Notes under the pieces: generated by a model | Seen by the model: the letters and a program-made list of their open reading frames with translations, nothing else | The model's database searches: none | What the model was told of the DNA's origin: nothing | Shown here: in pieces, positions 1 to 8,049 of the stretch | Numbering within the stretch: the first letter of the stretch is position 1 | How the letters are laid out: every line of letters begins with the position of its first letter | Position numbers and translations under genes: made by a program | From: Bacteroidota bacterium | Lineage (GTDB): Bacteria; Bacteroidota; Bacteroidia; Bacteroidales; WCHB1-69 | DNA length: 64,000 nt | Assembly (NCBI GenBank): GCA_019135895.1 | Contig: JAGVVH010000154.1 | Span: 1 to 64,000, forward strand | Direction: 5' to 3'

Positions 1-187
1 GGCTATGATGACAAATAGGAATGGTCAAGGCGAGCATACCGTTTGCCGATAAAATATGAGTTCTATTTCTATAGGACTGTTTTTGATAACTTTCCGAATC
101 TTCTAATAAAACATTATCAGCAGCTAAAATAAGTCCGAAATATTCCACCGGAGGGAAATAGGCAGAAGAAAGTATCAGCTCTGACAT
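1..187 (-). CDS. WbqC family protein (5' part only; runs off the window)
   Basis: The minus strand reads an open frame from an ATG at 187 to the window edge, about 62 codons. The start reads MSELILSSAYFPPVEYFG and continues with ESYQKQSYRNRTHIL, which matches the opening of WbqC-like proteins (a hydrophobic PP(I/V)EYF start followed by an NYQKQSYRNR block). WbqC relatives are found in polysaccharide gene clusters and their biochemical role is not firmly established. The gene lies 11 bases downstream of the exported protease gene on the same strand, so it may be co-transcribed with it. Only the N-terminus is visible, so the length and the state of the rest are unknown. Confidence 0.75.
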   Translation of the reverse strand, partial: MSELILSSAYFPPVEYFGLILAADNVLLEDSESYQKQSYRNRTHILSANGMLALTIPICHHS

Positions 188-198
188 CACAAAATTAA

Positions 199-1833
199 TT
201 ATCTTGCGATCACTAATTTAGAAGTATAGACATTATTATTATTAACTACCTTAATAAAATAGATACCATCGGCTAGGTTATTCAAATTAAGGAATAATTC
301 CTGAGAAGCATTAAATTTGCAACTATAGACCAAATTCCCAAGCAAATTATAGATATTGCAATCGCTTGAAGAGTAGCCAAAATCATTATTAATAGTAACC
401 TCACCGGTAGTAGGATTTGGATAGATATCAAGTTTATTTGGAACAGTCGAAATCTCTTCAATTCCAACAGAGCCATCGTAATAAATTCCATTAATAGAAG
501 TAGCGCCGCTATTATCGGGATCGAGCCAGGGTTGCAATTTAGCCGCGTTATTGGTAGTTGAACCATTCGTCCAGGATCGGGAGAATTTTCCGTAGTAATC
601 ATAACCGTCAAGTTGATCACAGGCACTCGATCCGCAGCAAAGGTCACCAACTATAAGTTTATTTGCATTAAAAAGAGGGGAACCCGATGATCCTTCTTCA
701 GTAACTCCTTTATTATCATCACCCAATATCCAGCCTACTTTCCAAAAATAGTTGTAATAAGTTCCCCCTGCATTAACAAGTCTGGGAAAGCTGATTTTTT
801 TATAATCGCCTCCCGGGTGATGGATACAAGCCCCCACAGTTGGCACGGTGGAAGCATTATCCCATCCGGCAAAATAGAGATTATTTTTGATAGTAGGGCT
901 AATTGCACCGGTAATTTCCAAGAGAAGAAAGTCAGAACTTTGGGAATTATTTCCCTTAGCTCTTAGAACAGCACCTGCAGCACTTCGATTATAAACTCCG
1001 ACAGTTGATTCGCAGGTATTGGTTTGGTAATTAAAATAGAACATCCAGGAAGCATTAGCTTCATAACAATGTTCAGCTGAAAGGACATAAGGAGTTTTAT
1101 CCTGACGGACATTATTAACCATCGCGCCGGAGCAGAGATAAGTACCTGCATCCACAGTCAATTTGATACATACTACTGAATTCACCTGATTAATCCAAGC
1201 AGAAGCTTCAGGGCAGGTCACATTGATATGGCAATCTCCTTGAGCGGTGCCCCAATGACCTTTAAAACCCAGAAAATCACGGTAAGCATGTCCGATTTTG
1301 TTAATAACGAATGAACCTTTGAAAGGAACATCGGCAGGTTCATAATATTCAATAATAATATCCTCCCCAGGCAAATCCTGTGTATAGAAAACATTTCCTT
1401 CTTGACTATTTTGGGAAGTAAATTTACCTAATACAAAGCTATGGTCAGAAGTATAAACATACAATTCAGCAGATTCCGGAATAACGAAATCAGAAAAATG
1501 CACATCCATAGTTACTGCGTCAGAAGAGATAAATTCAGCTCTCCATATTCTGGCTCCATCATCAAGGATATCCATTCTACCTGAATTATCCATCGTGTAA
1601 TTAACCTTGTGAACAACTCCTACTCTCATAGGGTTTCCCTTATCAGCATTAGCAATATCTTCCTGAATAAGAGAATTGTTATCTATTTCGGGCAATGTAA
1701 TTTCAGGCACATCCATCGATAAATTATCGATTTTAAAACTAACCGGTTCTCCACCGAAACTAATTTGGGAATAGACTGATTCAATGGAGAAAAAGATAAA
1801 TAAAAGTGCTGTAAATTGAACTAATTTCTTCAT
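199..1833 (-). CDS. Secreted trypsin-like serine protease with T9SS sorting domain
   Basis: The 544-residue product has a cleavable signal peptide (charged MKK start, hydrophobic core, Ala/Ser-rich end near residue 22). A trypsin-fold catalytic region follows, with His in YVLSAEHCYE, a candidate Asp in SSDFLLLEI and the nucleophile in EEGSSGSPLFN. The overall pattern resembles lysyl endopeptidase-like S1 proteases of Bacteroidota. Many Cys residues fit an extracellular disulfide-bonded protein. The last ~80 residues form a type A T9SS sorting domain (DIYPNPTTGEVTINN, then GIYFIKVV and a basic end), so export to the surface or medium by the type IX machinery is expected. A TAnnTTTG promoter element lies just upstream. 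Substrate specificity cannot be read from the sequence. Confidence 0.88.
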   Translation of the reverse strand: MKKLVQFTALLFIFFSIESVYSQISFGGEPVSFKIDNLSMDVPEITLPEIDNNSLIQEDIANADKGNPMRVGVVHKVNYTMDNSGRMDILDDGARIWRAEFISSDAVTMDVHFSDFVIPESAELYVYTSDHSFVLGKFTSQNSQEGNVFYTQDLPGEDIIIEYYEPADVPFKGSFVINKIGHAYRDFLGFKGHWGTAQGDCHINVTCPEASAWINQVNSVVCIKLTVDAGTYLCSGAMVNNVRQDKTPYVLSAEHCYEANASWMFYFNYQTNTCESTVGVYNRSAAGAVLRAKGNNSQSSDFLLLEITGAISPTIKNNLYFAGWDNASTVPTVGACIHHPGGDYKKISFPRLVNAGGTYYNYFWKVGWILGDDNKGVTEEGSSGSPLFNANKLIVGDLCCGSSACDQLDGYDYYGKFSRSWTNGSTTNNAAKLQPWLDPDNSGATSINGIYYDGSVGIEEISTVPNKLDIYPNPTTGEVTINNDFGYSSSDCNIYNLLGNLVYSCKFNASQELFLNLNNLADGIYFIKVVNNNNVYTSKLVIAR

Positions 1834-1856
1834 TTTTTGTTTATTATTTTGGGCTG

Positions 1857-1864
1857 CAAAGATA
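1857..1864 (-). promoter_or_regulatory. Bacteroidota -7 promoter element of the S1 protease gene
   Basis: The minus strand reads TATCTTTG, a perfect match to the TAnnTTTG consensus, 24 bases before the ATG at 1833. No clear -33 TTTG is seen at the usual distance. It is back to back with the rsfS promoter on the other strand. Confidence 0.6.
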
Positions 1865-1886
1865 CAACTATTTTCAAGAAAACAGG

Positions 1887-1915
1887 TTGACCTAATTGGA
1901 TTATTTGTACCTTTG
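1887..1915 (+). promoter_or_regulatory. Promoter of the rsfS-ftsH-LUD-cdsA operon
   Basis: TTGACC at 1887-1892 and TACCTTTG at 1908-1915 give a TTG-N18-TAnnTTTG arrangement, close to the Bacteroidota -33/-7 pattern. The rsfS ATG follows 23 bases after the -7 box. Confidence 0.65.
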
Positions 1916-1938
1916 CATCAAATATTTTAAAATAAACT

Positions 1939-2319
1939 ATGGGAAAAATCAAGAAGATAAAACCAGAGACAGAGCTCTTTCAAGGAAAATTAGAAGAATT
2001 AATTATTCAAGCACTTATTGAAAAAAACGGCGCAGATATTGTAAACATTAATTTAAAGAAAATAAATCATGTTTTTTTTGACAATTTTATCATTTGTACC
2101 GGAAATTCCAAAACTCATGTAGACACATTGAGTGATTATGTTCAGGAAATAACGAAACGAAAAGCCAATATCAAACCGACTTTTGTTGAAGGAATAGAAA
2201 ATGGGGAGTGGATTCTTTTAGATTACTTTAACATAATTGTACATATTTTTCAACCCAAAGTTCGTGAATTTTATAATTTAGAAAGTCTTTGGGGAGATGC
2301 TGAAATACAACAGTTTTAA
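1939..2319 (+). CDS. rsfS: Ribosome silencing factor RsfS (Iojap family)
   Basis: The 126-residue protein has the RsfS/Iojap signature: a first helix followed by GADIVNINL, then FDNFIICTGNSKTHV, the block VEGIENGEWILLDYFNIIVHIF and the ending REFYNLESLWGDA. RsfS binds ribosomal protein uL14 on the large subunit and blocks subunit joining when nutrients are short. Length is normal for the family. The ATG at 1939 is preceded by a good promoter. The gene heads the conserved Bacteroidota group rsfS-ftsH-LUD protein-cdsA. Confidence 0.9.
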   Translation: MGKIKKIKPETELFQGKLEELIIQALIEKNGADIVNINLKKINHVFFDNFIICTGNSKTHVDTLSDYVQEITKRKANIKPTFVEGIENGEWILLDYFNIIVHIFQPKVREFYNLESLWGDAEIQQF

Positions 2320-2351
2320 CACAATTGTACTACTTAATTTTTTCAAATCAA

Positions 2352-2488
2352 ATGGCAGCTACCGACAAAGAAAACAAAGAAGCAAAAGGAAGAATCAATT
2401 CAAAAATATCCATCAATAGCAATACAAAAAAACCAAAATTATCATCATATTTGCAATTTATTTATATTCAGGATATTCCAAGACCATG
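2352..2488 (+). pseudogene. ftsH: FtsH N-terminal fragment (front piece of a broken ftsH)
   Basis: An ATG at 2352 opens 44 codons of a Lys/Asn-rich, low-complexity start (MAATDKENKEAKG..., then [14 protein letters not shown]), which is how Bacteroidota FtsH proteins begin just before their first membrane helix. The frame then hits TGA at 2486-2488, overlapping the ATG of the next piece in another frame. The expected first transmembrane helix is absent between FIYI and the periplasmic [12 protein letters not shown] segment. I infer a deletion of roughly 15-20 codons plus a frame change near 2460-2480. Only this piece, joined to the next two, would make a full FtsH. Confidence 0.55.
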
Positions 2489-3289
2489 ACTGAAACTGAC
2501 AACATCAAGTTCAAACAAATGGTGGTTAATCATGAAATCAAAGAGTTGGAATATGTTCAAAAGAATAATATCATTAATATATTTCTAAAAGAAGAAGTTA
2601 TCAATTCAAAGTCAGCTTACGAGAAGTATCGTAATAAAAACTTAGAAGGCCCTCATTTTTATCTAAGGATATCTGATTACAAAGTATTTAATGACAATTT
2701 GCTTCAAATAAAAAAACAGGCTATAGAAAACAGATTAGCTTCTGATACAACTGCAATAAGATCGAAAATTGAGAACGACTATGATTTCCCTGTCAAAGAG
2801 AACACCACCCCGGGATGGGGTAAAGAACTAATTTGGTTATTGCCTCTTGTTATCATCATGGTTTTTTTCATTTACTCAATGAGATCCATGCGTGGAGGCG
2901 GCGGAGCAGGAGGTGGTCTTTTCAATATCGGGAAGTCAAAAGCACAGTTATTTGATGAAAAATCAAGTTTAAATATCTCCTTCAAAGATGTTGCCGGATT
3001 AGAAGGGGCCAAATATGAAGTTGAGGAGATTGTTGATTTTCTAAAAAATCCAAAAAAATACACTGAATTAGGAGGCAAAATTCCGAAGGGAGCTTTATTG
3101 GTGGGCCCTCCGGGAACAGGTAAGACGTTGCTTGCAAAAGCAGTTGCCGGGGAAGCCAAAGTTCCTTTCTTTTCTCTTTCAGGGTCAGACTTTGTAGGGA
3201 TTTATTTAAGACAGCTAAAGAGAAAGCTCCCTGTATTGTTTTTATTGACGAAATTGATGCTATTGGAAGGGCCAGAGGCAAGAGTGTGA
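2486..3289 (+). pseudogene. ftsH: FtsH middle fragment: periplasmic domain, TM2 and Walker A part of the AAA domain
   Basis: The 267-residue frame holds the FtsH periplasmic domain (residues 1-108), the second membrane helix ([18 protein letters not shown]), a Gly-rich linker and the start of the AAA+ module ([20 protein letters not shown], Walker A GPPGTGKT). After SGSDFV the frame loses its family match and runs into 34 unrelated residues before a stop. The family continues with a pore loop and VGASRVRDLF. Here the RDLF codons appear directly after GT in another frame, consistent with a deletion of about 34 bases that removes the pore loop. FtsH is a membrane zinc protease for quality control and is usually essential, so this is either real gene loss (with another copy elsewhere) or an assembly error. 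Confidence 0.85.
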
Positions 3290-4308
3290 TGACAGGAGCT
3301 AACGATGAACGTGAAAACACCTTGAATCAGTTACTCACCGAAATGGATGGATTTACTCCGAACACAGGAGTTATCATATTGGCAGCCACCAACCGAGCAG
3401 ATGTTCTAGACAGGGCATTGCTCCGGGCTGGACGTTTTGACCGTCAAATACATATTGAACTTCCAAACCTTAACGAAAGAAAGGGGATCTTTGAAGTTCA
3501 TGTTCGCGGTCTCAAGATTGGTCCTGATGTAGATTTAGATTTCTTTGCTAAGCAAACTCCCGGATTTTCAGGAGCTGACATTGCCAATGTATGTAATGAA
3601 GCTGCCTTAATTGCAGCCAGAACTGCCAAAAAACAAATTGAAAAAGTTGATTTTCTTGCTGCCATTGACCGTATTGTGGGTGGATTAGAAAAAAGAGGCA
3701 GTATTATTTCTCCTCAGGAAAAACGGGTTATAGCTTATCATGAATCAGGTCATGCAGCAGTCAGTTGGCTGCTTCAACACGCGTCTCCCCTTGTAAAAGT
3801 AACCATAGTTCCTCGTGGCAAGTCATTAGGTGCTGCCTGGTATCTTCCTGAAGAAAGGCATCTTACCACAACCGAACAGCTTTTTGATGAATTGACTGCA
3901 ACTTTAGGCGGGAGAGCTGCTGAAGAAGTTGTATTTGGAAAAATATCTACAGGAGCCTTGAGCGACCTTGAAAAAGTGACTAAGCAGGCTTATTCGATGG
4001 TAGTATATTATGGTTTGAACAAAAAAATCGGGAATATCAGTTATTACGACTCCTCCGGTCAACAAGATTATGCTTTTACAAAGCCATACAGTGAAAAGAC
4101 TGCACAAGATATTGACAAGGAAATTCATGAATTGATTGAATCGGCTTATATTAAAGCCAAACAAATCCTTACCGAAAATATTGATAAACTTACTGAACTT
4201 GCTCAATTGCTTTTAGAAAAAGAAGTTATCTTTGCAGAGGATTTGGAACGCATTTTCGGGAAAAGAGAATTTCCGGATCAGGAAACTGAACACCTAAAAA
4301 CCAATTAG
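3286..4308 (+). pseudogene. ftsH: FtsH C-terminal fragment: rest of AAA domain and zinc protease
   Basis: Upstream of the first Met here, the same frame already encodes the family sequence [16 protein letters not shown] and the Walker B stretch [12 protein letters not shown]. This shows that the piece is the continuation of ftsH and not a separate gene. It keeps the second region of homology (RADVLDRALLRAGRFDRQI), the zinc site HESGH and the downstream ISTGALSDLEKVTKQAYSMV block containing the third-ligand region. The protease half is therefore intact in sequence, but it is cut off from the Walker A motif, the pore loop and the membrane anchor. Translation from an internal ATG would give a soluble protein lacking ATPase function. 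The LUD gene begins 1 base after the stop. Confidence 0.85.
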
Positions 4309-4309
4309 T

Positions 4310-4960
4310 ATGTCAACAAATAATGTTTCCTTTGATACAAAAAACACCTCTTCAAAAGAGACTGTCAGAAAAAACATTCGTCATGCACTGGCTTCTAAGA
4401 GTCCGAGTAAATTTCCCAATATTGATTTAACGTCAGAACTTTTTGACCCTATTGATGATGTTTTGTATGATTTTGTAACCAATTTCAGGAATGCCGGAGG
4501 AAAATACATTCCCTGTACAAAGGAGAATTTCATGGAAAGACTTGTTAAGTTGATTAAAAGTCAACAATATAAGTCAATCCTAAACACCAACAGTTCTTTG
4601 GATGCACAATTGACAAAAAACAATATTTGTTTTTCCAATTCTATTGACTCTTCTGCTCTTTCAGATGCAGTTATTGCCTATTCAAATATCTTAATTGCCA
4701 GAACAGGGAGCATGATATTTTCACAAAAAAATTCCCTGTATCCTTCTGTAAGAAATTTAGGCAAAGATATTATTGTAGTTGCCTTTGCCAACCATATCAT
4801 CCCGGATCTAAAAGGGGCTCTGAATGCCCAACAGCAAATAAACGGAACAAACATGCCTTCCATTTCTGAAATCATCACTCCTACCCTTCCAGATCTTGTT
4901 GATGGCAAGGAGGTATTTCCCCCGTCTGAATCAAGAATTATCCTGCTACTGGTTTCCTAA
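4310..4960 (+). CDS. LUD domain protein (LutC/YkgG-like)
   Basis: The 216-residue protein matches the LUD (lactate utilisation) family through the region LIARTGSMIFSQKN...SLYPSV, the IIVVAFANHIIPDLKGAL segment and LPS-like PSISEIITP. In many Bacteroidota an LUD protein lies between ftsH and cdsA, as here; its role in that position is not known and there is no lutA or lutB nearby. The C-terminus is unusual. The family's GPSRTADIE...GAHGP motif is expected after IIT, but here the sequence continues PTLPDLVDGKEVFPPSESR. I found no trace of the motif in the other frames, so this looks like divergence and not a simple frameshift. Confidence 0.7.
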   Translation: MSTNNVSFDTKNTSSKETVRKNIRHALASKSPSKFPNIDLTSELFDPIDDVLYDFVTNFRNAGGKYIPCTKENFMERLVKLIKSQQYKSILNTNSSLDAQLTKNNICFSNSIDSSALSDAVIAYSNILIARTGSMIFSQKNSLYPSVRNLGKDIIVVAFANHIIPDLKGALNAQQQINGTNMPSISEIITPTLPDLVDGKEVFPPSESRIILLLVS

Positions 4961-4970
4961 TTAATAATCA

Positions 4971-5801
4971 ATGAAAAAGCTGATTACACGCACCTTAACC
5001 GGGATTGTTTTTGTAACACTTATTGTTTCCTCACTTTTTCTGAACCCAATTTTTTTCAATATATTATTTTTAGTCATAACATTATTGGCTACTTGGGAAT
5101 ATTTACAGATTGCAGAGAAAAGCAATATCAACCCACAATTTACGATTCCTTTCCTCTTAAATGCCACTTTCTTTACTGCCTTCCAGTTGATGTATTACTC
5201 TATCCCAATTTTTCTTTACCTATTATTATTTGCCTTAATATTAATAATCATCATTCCTGTTGTAGAGTTATACCGCAATAAAGAGAATCCTCTAATCAAT
5301 ATTGCCACATCGCTATTTCCCCTAATATGGATTGCTTTTCCATTTAGCATTATGGGCATGTGGACACATTTTTTTGAATCAGCAAGCACCGTTCTGGCAC
5401 TTTTCATCATCATTTGGGCTTACGACACATTTGCTTACTGTGCCGGATCATTATTTGGGAGACACAGGCTTTGGGAAAGAATTTCTCCTAAAAAATCATG
5501 GGAGGGATTTATTATTTCACTGATTTTAACTGCCGCGGGTTCCATTGTATTCTATTTTATTCCTTTTTTTCAGAATTATATCTTTTATACCCCATGGCAT
5601 TGGATAGGCTTTGCAATTGTTATTATAATTACCTCCACTTTCGGCGATTTGACCGAATCCTTATTTAAAAGAAAATCAGGCATTAAAGATAGCGGGAATA
5701 TTCTTCCCGGACATGGAGGATTTCTTGACAGATTTGACTCTTTCTTCTTTGCAGCACCGGCAGCTTTTGTTTATTGGTATTTAATTTATCTGTTGTCCTA
5801 A
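4971..5801 (+). CDS. cdsA: Phosphatidate cytidylyltransferase
   Basis: The 276-residue integral membrane enzyme makes CDP-diacylglycerol from phosphatidate and CTP, the entry to phospholipid head-group synthesis. About eight hydrophobic segments are visible. The family signature is near the C-terminus: SLFKRKSGIKDSGNILPGHG followed by GFLDRFDSFFFAAP, with the expected acidic and glycine residues. An upstream WAYDTFAYCAGSLFGRH block also fits. It is the last gene of the rsfS operon, 10 bases after the LUD gene. Confidence 0.93.
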   Translation: MKKLITRTLTGIVFVTLIVSSLFLNPIFFNILFLVITLLATWEYLQIAEKSNINPQFTIPFLLNATFFTAFQLMYYSIPIFLYLLLFALILIIIIPVVELYRNKENPLINIATSLFPLIWIAFPFSIMGMWTHFFESASTVLALFIIIWAYDTFAYCAGSLFGRHRLWERISPKKSWEGFIISLILTAAGSIVFYFIPFFQNYIFYTPWHWIGFAIVIIITSTFGDLTESLFKRKSGIKDSGNILPGHGGFLDRFDSFFFAAPAAFVYWYLIYLLS

Positions 5802-5832
5802 TCTTCCCCGACAAAACATTAATCGTAAATAT

Positions 5833-6738
5833 CTATTCATAAATCCGTTCATAATTATATTCGGTAAATATCCGAAAATCATCCTCATCCACCTCATCTC
5901 TTATATAATTAACAATATTCAAAATATTGTCTTGTTCGTCATATTCATACTCTGTCCAATTAAGAATTCTTCCTTCCCTATCTGATATTTCTACTTTCAT
6001 TAATTTCTTCCCTTCAAAACAATAAACCGTCTTTCTGTAATTATCGAGATCTTCTTCTTCTGTTTCAATAATATCCCCGTTATCATTATACTTATAATAA
6101 ATTTTTGCTATCAGCATCTCGTCATAATCATAAATCAGATCCTTCACTTTGTTTTTATTATCATATTCAAAATGATAGGTACGGCGGTCTTTTTCAAGAA
6201 TTTCATCCCTGACCCTTGTGATAACAAGACCATCATCATTATACTCATTAACAGTAACATATTGTCTATTTCCATCTTCGTCAAAATCTATTTGTTCAAT
6301 TAAAAGACCTTTATCATTATAACGATATTCCTTTTCCGTATAAACAAAATGACCATCATCATATGAATCCTGTCTAATTAATAAGCCGTTTTCATAAGTA
6401 AAATGATTGGAGAAAGTAGGGCAATCTTCCCCATAGTAATTATTTTGTTTAACAACATTTCCCTTGTCATCATAAAAGAACTCCAGCTTTTGTCCCATAT
6501 TTCCTTCTCCATCATATTGTGCTGTGGAAGTTAACTCCCCTTTTTCATTATAATCATTGACAGTTAGACTATCAAGACCATTTTCAGCTATATAATGATA
6601 TTCTTTTACTATTTTTCCGTTTTCATTAAAATCATTAGAAATTTCCAGAAATTTTTCTACTACAATATCTTCTTTCCCATATCCTACTCTGGAATGGTTT
6701 GTACAATGCACATTTACTGTTTTTGGAATATTTTTCAT
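5833..6738 (-). CDS. Acidic protein with degenerate YD/RHS-like repeats, function unknown
   Basis: The 301-residue protein has no signal peptide or membrane segment, so it appears cytoplasmic. From about residue 35 it consists of roughly ten degenerate repeats of about 20-25 residues with the pattern (E/Y)YxYNxxGxLIxxxxxDxxG. Examples are YRYNDKGLLIEQIDFDEDG and VNEYNDDGLVITRV. These resemble YD/RHS-type or toxin_R-like beta repeats but lack the polymorphic toxin core and the conserved YDxxGR. It is rich in Asp and Glu. The gene has its own promoter and points toward cdsA. I do not assign a function. Confidence 0.6.
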   Translation of the reverse strand: MKNIPKTVNVHCTNHSRVGYGKEDIVVEKFLEISNDFNENGKIVKEYHYIAENGLDSLTVNDYNEKGELTSTAQYDGEGNMGQKLEFFYDDKGNVVKQNNYYGEDCPTFSNHFTYENGLLIRQDSYDDGHFVYTEKEYRYNDKGLLIEQIDFDEDGNRQYVTVNEYNDDGLVITRVRDEILEKDRRTYHFEYDNKNKVKDLIYDYDEMLIAKIYYKYNDNGDIIETEEEDLDNYRKTVYCFEGKKLMKVEISDREGRILNWTEYEYDEQDNILNIVNYIRDEVDEDDFRIFTEYNYERIYE

Positions 6739-6784
6739 TTCTCTTTTTTGTTATTATTATAGATTAGTTTATTAATAGACGCTA

Positions 6785-6813
6785 CAAAGATACCCTTTTA
6801 AAAGGTAAACAAA
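6785..6813 (-). promoter_or_regulatory. Promoter of the repeat-protein gene
   Basis: The minus strand reads TTTG, then N17, then TATCTTTG (-7 box at 6785-6792), 46 bases before the ATG at 6738. Confidence 0.6.
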
Positions 6814-6876
6814 GCATAATTATGTAAAAAATTGGTTGACAAAAATGCAAAAATTATTAGTAAAAAATTTTTTTTA

Positions 6877-7992
6877 TTATTTCAACACCATTGTCAACAC
6901 TACTTTCTCATTTTTTATTTCTTCAACAACAGATTGAGCCATTCCTGAAATTATAATCATACTCAAGCCATCAGAATCCTCAACCTGATTCAGAATGGTT
7001 TTCAGAGATTGATCAGCAGAGAATATGATAGAAATTTCGTTAGTTTGTTCTGAAAAGGCAACCGTTAATTCAAGCCCTCCGGTAGAATTTAAAATATGAT
7101 TTCTTTTTTCAACATCTCCTTCTCTGAGACATAATTGTAAGGTTTCTTCAATAATAAGATTCAGGTTGTTAATTTGTTTATGTTGAAAGAAATGTTTATT
7201 GCAAAAAGCTTCCACTCCTGACCTCATGTCATAAAAATCGAACTCATTGTTGGAAATATGGTAATTAAAATTCCGAATGCGTTGAATAAAAGTGCGGGTA
7301 TTTTCTTTTTGAGGATTGTCGAATATCTGAGCAGGAGTTCCTTCTTCATAAATGATTCCTTCGTCCATATAAAGAATCCGTGTGGAGAGATCGCGGGCAA
7401 ACTTCATTTCATGAGTAACAATAGCCATAGTCATTCCATCGGAGGCAAGGCGGCGGATAACACCGAGCACCTCGCTAACCATCGTTGGGTCAAGTGCCGA
7501 AGTAGGTTCATCAAAAAGAATAATCTCAGGATCCATGGAGAGGCAGCGGGCAATAGCCACACGCTGCTGTTGTCCCCCAGACAACTCATCAGGAAAAGCC
7601 TCTTCCTTAGCAGCCAATCCTACTAATTTAAGCAACTCCCGTCCTCTTTTTTCTGCTTCTTCTCTAGTTTTCTTCAACAGCTTTATGGGGCCGATAGTCA
7701 GATTGTCCAGGACAGAAAGGTGTTCAAAGAGATTAAAATTCTGAAATACCATTCCCATTTTCTGTCTCAATAAGTTGGGATCGTTTTTAGGATCCATTAT
7801 ATCAAGATTATCCACCCAAATTCTGCCACTTGTTGGTTTTTCCAACAAGTTAAGACAACGAAGAAAAGTACTTTTCCCCGTACCGGAAGGTCCGATAATG
7901 GAGATAATTTCCCCTTTCTTTATTTCAATATTGATATCTTTTAAAACTGTCAGCTTTCCAAACTTTTTTGACAGATGTTCAACCTTTATCAT
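6877..7992 (-). CDS. Amino acid ABC transporter ATPase with a C-terminal degenerate HATPase-like domain
   Basis: Residues 1-242 are a standard polar amino acid ABC ATPase (GlnQ/HisP type): Walker A GPSGTGKST, Q-loop, signature LSGGQQQRVAIA, Walker B IILFDEPTSALDP and switch His in VTHEM. The family normally ends near residue 245. This protein has about 125 more residues. They contain NNLNLIIEETLQLCL, resembling the N-box helix of RsbW-type kinases (KLNLALEEAVTNVI in the phosphatase of the same operon), then a beta-rich part ending GLSMIIISGMAQSVVEEI and VVLTMVLK. The N-box Asn and the DTG motif are missing, so nucleotide binding by this tail is unlikely. I infer a protein-binding domain, possibly for the STAS protein. 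It lies 57 bases after its permease partner. Confidence 0.85.
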   Translation of the reverse strand: MIKVEHLSKKFGKLTVLKDINIEIKKGEIISIIGPSGTGKSTFLRCLNLLEKPTSGRIWVDNLDIMDPKNDPNLLRQKMGMVFQNFNLFEHLSVLDNLTIGPIKLLKKTREEAEKRGRELLKLVGLAAKEEAFPDELSGGQQQRVAIARCLSMDPEIILFDEPTSALDPTMVSEVLGVIRRLASDGMTMAIVTHEMKFARDLSTRILYMDEGIIYEEGTPAQIFDNPQKENTRTFIQRIRNFNYHISNNEFDFYDMRSGVEAFCNKHFFQHKQINNLNLIIEETLQLCLREGDVEKRNHILNSTGGLELTVAFSEQTNEISIIFSADQSLKTILNQVEDSDGLSMIIISGMAQSVVEEIKNEKVVLTMVLK

Positions 7993-8032
7993 GATACTAT
8001 TTTAATTTTTAACTTTAACTGAATTTGTAAAG

Positions 8033-8040
8033 CAAACATA
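8033..8040 (-). promoter_or_regulatory. Possible internal promoter before the ATPase gene
   Basis: TATGTTTG on the minus strand matches TAnnTTTG, 40 bases before the ATPase ATG, in the widest gap of the operon. No -33 element is obvious, so this is weak. Confidence 0.3.
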
Positions 8041-8049
8041 TTCAACATC

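Noticed and set aside
282-1151. Open frames inside the S1 protease gene in other frames
   Set aside because: They are shadows with no family resemblance and no promoter or start signal, and the overlapping protease gene has clear motifs.
3286-4308. A stand-alone soluble zinc protease gene
   Set aside because: The frame upstream of its first Met encodes uninterrupted FtsH sequence including Walker B, so it is a fragment and not an independent gene.
5833-6738. RHS/YD polymorphic toxin
   Set aside because: No signal, no RHS core motif, no toxin tip and no immunity gene next to it.
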